This document shows, piece after piece, positions 63,493 through 64,000 of a DNA stretch of 64,000 nucleotides. Source of the stretch: Halichoerus grypus (Eukaryota > Chordata > Mammalia > Carnivora > Phocidae); NCBI RefSeq assembly GCF_964656455.1, contig NC_135715.1, positions 77,761,414 through 77,825,413 on the forward strand, given 5' to 3'. Every line of letters begins with the position of its first letter. The first letter of the stretch is position 1. The notes beneath the pieces were generated by a model, which was not told the origin of the DNA, did not search any database, and saw only the letters and a list, made by a program, of their open reading frames with translations. The position numbers were made by a program, and so were the translations under genes.

Positions 63493-63708
63493 GTATGGGT
63501 TCTCAACTGGGGGAGATTTTGCTCCCTGGAAGACAATTCACAATGTCTGGAGACATTTTTGCTTTCACAGCTAGGAGGGGGGTGCTACTGGCATCTAGCA
63601 GGTGGGGGCCAGGGAAGCTGGTAAACATGCTGCAGTGCACAGCACAGGCACACCAACAAAGAATGATCTGGCCCAAAGTGTCAGCAGTGCTGAGACTGAG
63701 AAACCACC
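63493..63708 (+). mobile_element. MER20 (hAT-Charlie fossil)
   Basis: TGGGTTCTCAACTGGGGGAG, AATGTCTGGAGACATTTTTG, GGGGTGCTACTGGCATCTAG and AGTGCTGAGACTGAGAAACC match MER20 nearly end to end. It is better kept than the copy at 22.3 kb and abuts the L2 fragment. Confidence 0.92.
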
Positions 63709-64000
63709 AAGGCTTAATTTCTCAAGATGTTTAACATATCATAGAATCTTTGCTATACTCTTAAAATGAGCTAGAAAGTGATCATGAAACTTTTGGATCA
63801 CACAACAGTTGGCTAGTCAACTGACAGCAAAGTAATTTAAGCAACTGTCACATGGCAAGATGAGTTGTACATCTTTCTTTTACAAAACAATGTGTTCCAG
63901 ATTTGTTGCCCACTTCTGCAAGTGGCTGTTAGTAATACAGTTAATAAAAAAAAAAAAACATATTAATCTATATTTTAAAGCAAAAGTGATGTCTTTAACA

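Overview
This is nuclear DNA from a mammal, almost certainly a caniform carnivore of the arctoid group (bear, seal or mustelid type). The evidence is about a dozen carnivore-specific Can-SINEs with a tRNA-like head, CT-rich middle and AAATAAATAAAATCTTT-type tail. None has the dog-specific SINEC_Cf head. The L1 3' ends are also carnivore-like. No prokaryotic, plasmid or CRISPR features are present.

One protein-coding gene is recognisable: FGF9, on the minus strand. Exon 1 (7235-7511) encodes residues 1-92 plus the first base of codon 93 and ends at a GTAGGT splice donor. Positions 1-7234 are the start of intron 1; exon 2 was not seen, so the gene continues beyond the left edge. The 5'UTR and promoter lie at about 7512-8500 in a CpG-dense segment. 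More CpG-rich blocks lie in intron 1 (about 3.5-4.3 kb and 4.7-5.7 kb) and upstream (about 9.0-9.7 kb), giving the broad GC-rich domain typical of developmental regulators.

From about 9.7 kb to the right end the window is non-coding DNA upstream of FGF9. It holds: (a) an old L1 at 12.4-16.5 kb broken by a HAL1-like element and three Can-SINEs; (b) scattered MIR, L2, MER5A-like, MER20 and MER2 fossils; (c) a younger, 5'-truncated L1 at 32.0-35.9 kb with target-site duplications (TSDs) and a broken ORF2; (d) an old L1 at about 41.9-47.1 kb interrupted by a second young L1 3' end and a Can-SINE; (e) another old L1/HAL1 block at 47.2-49.7 kb; and (f) an MLT1-type LTR at 55.8-56.3 kb. Repeat-poor stretches at about 28.4-32.0 kb and 58.7-63.0 kb are the best places to look for distal FGF9 regulatory elements.

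No new multi-gene system is visible. The observations most worth checking are an FGF9 upstream ORF in the same frame as FGF9 and separated from it by one UGA, a CTCF-like motif at 36.6 kb, a perfect 18-bp-arm palindrome at 40.4 kb, and a poly(A)-only insertion with an 18-bp perfect target-site duplication at 53.0 kb. Repeat family names come from memory of consensus sequences, not a database search.
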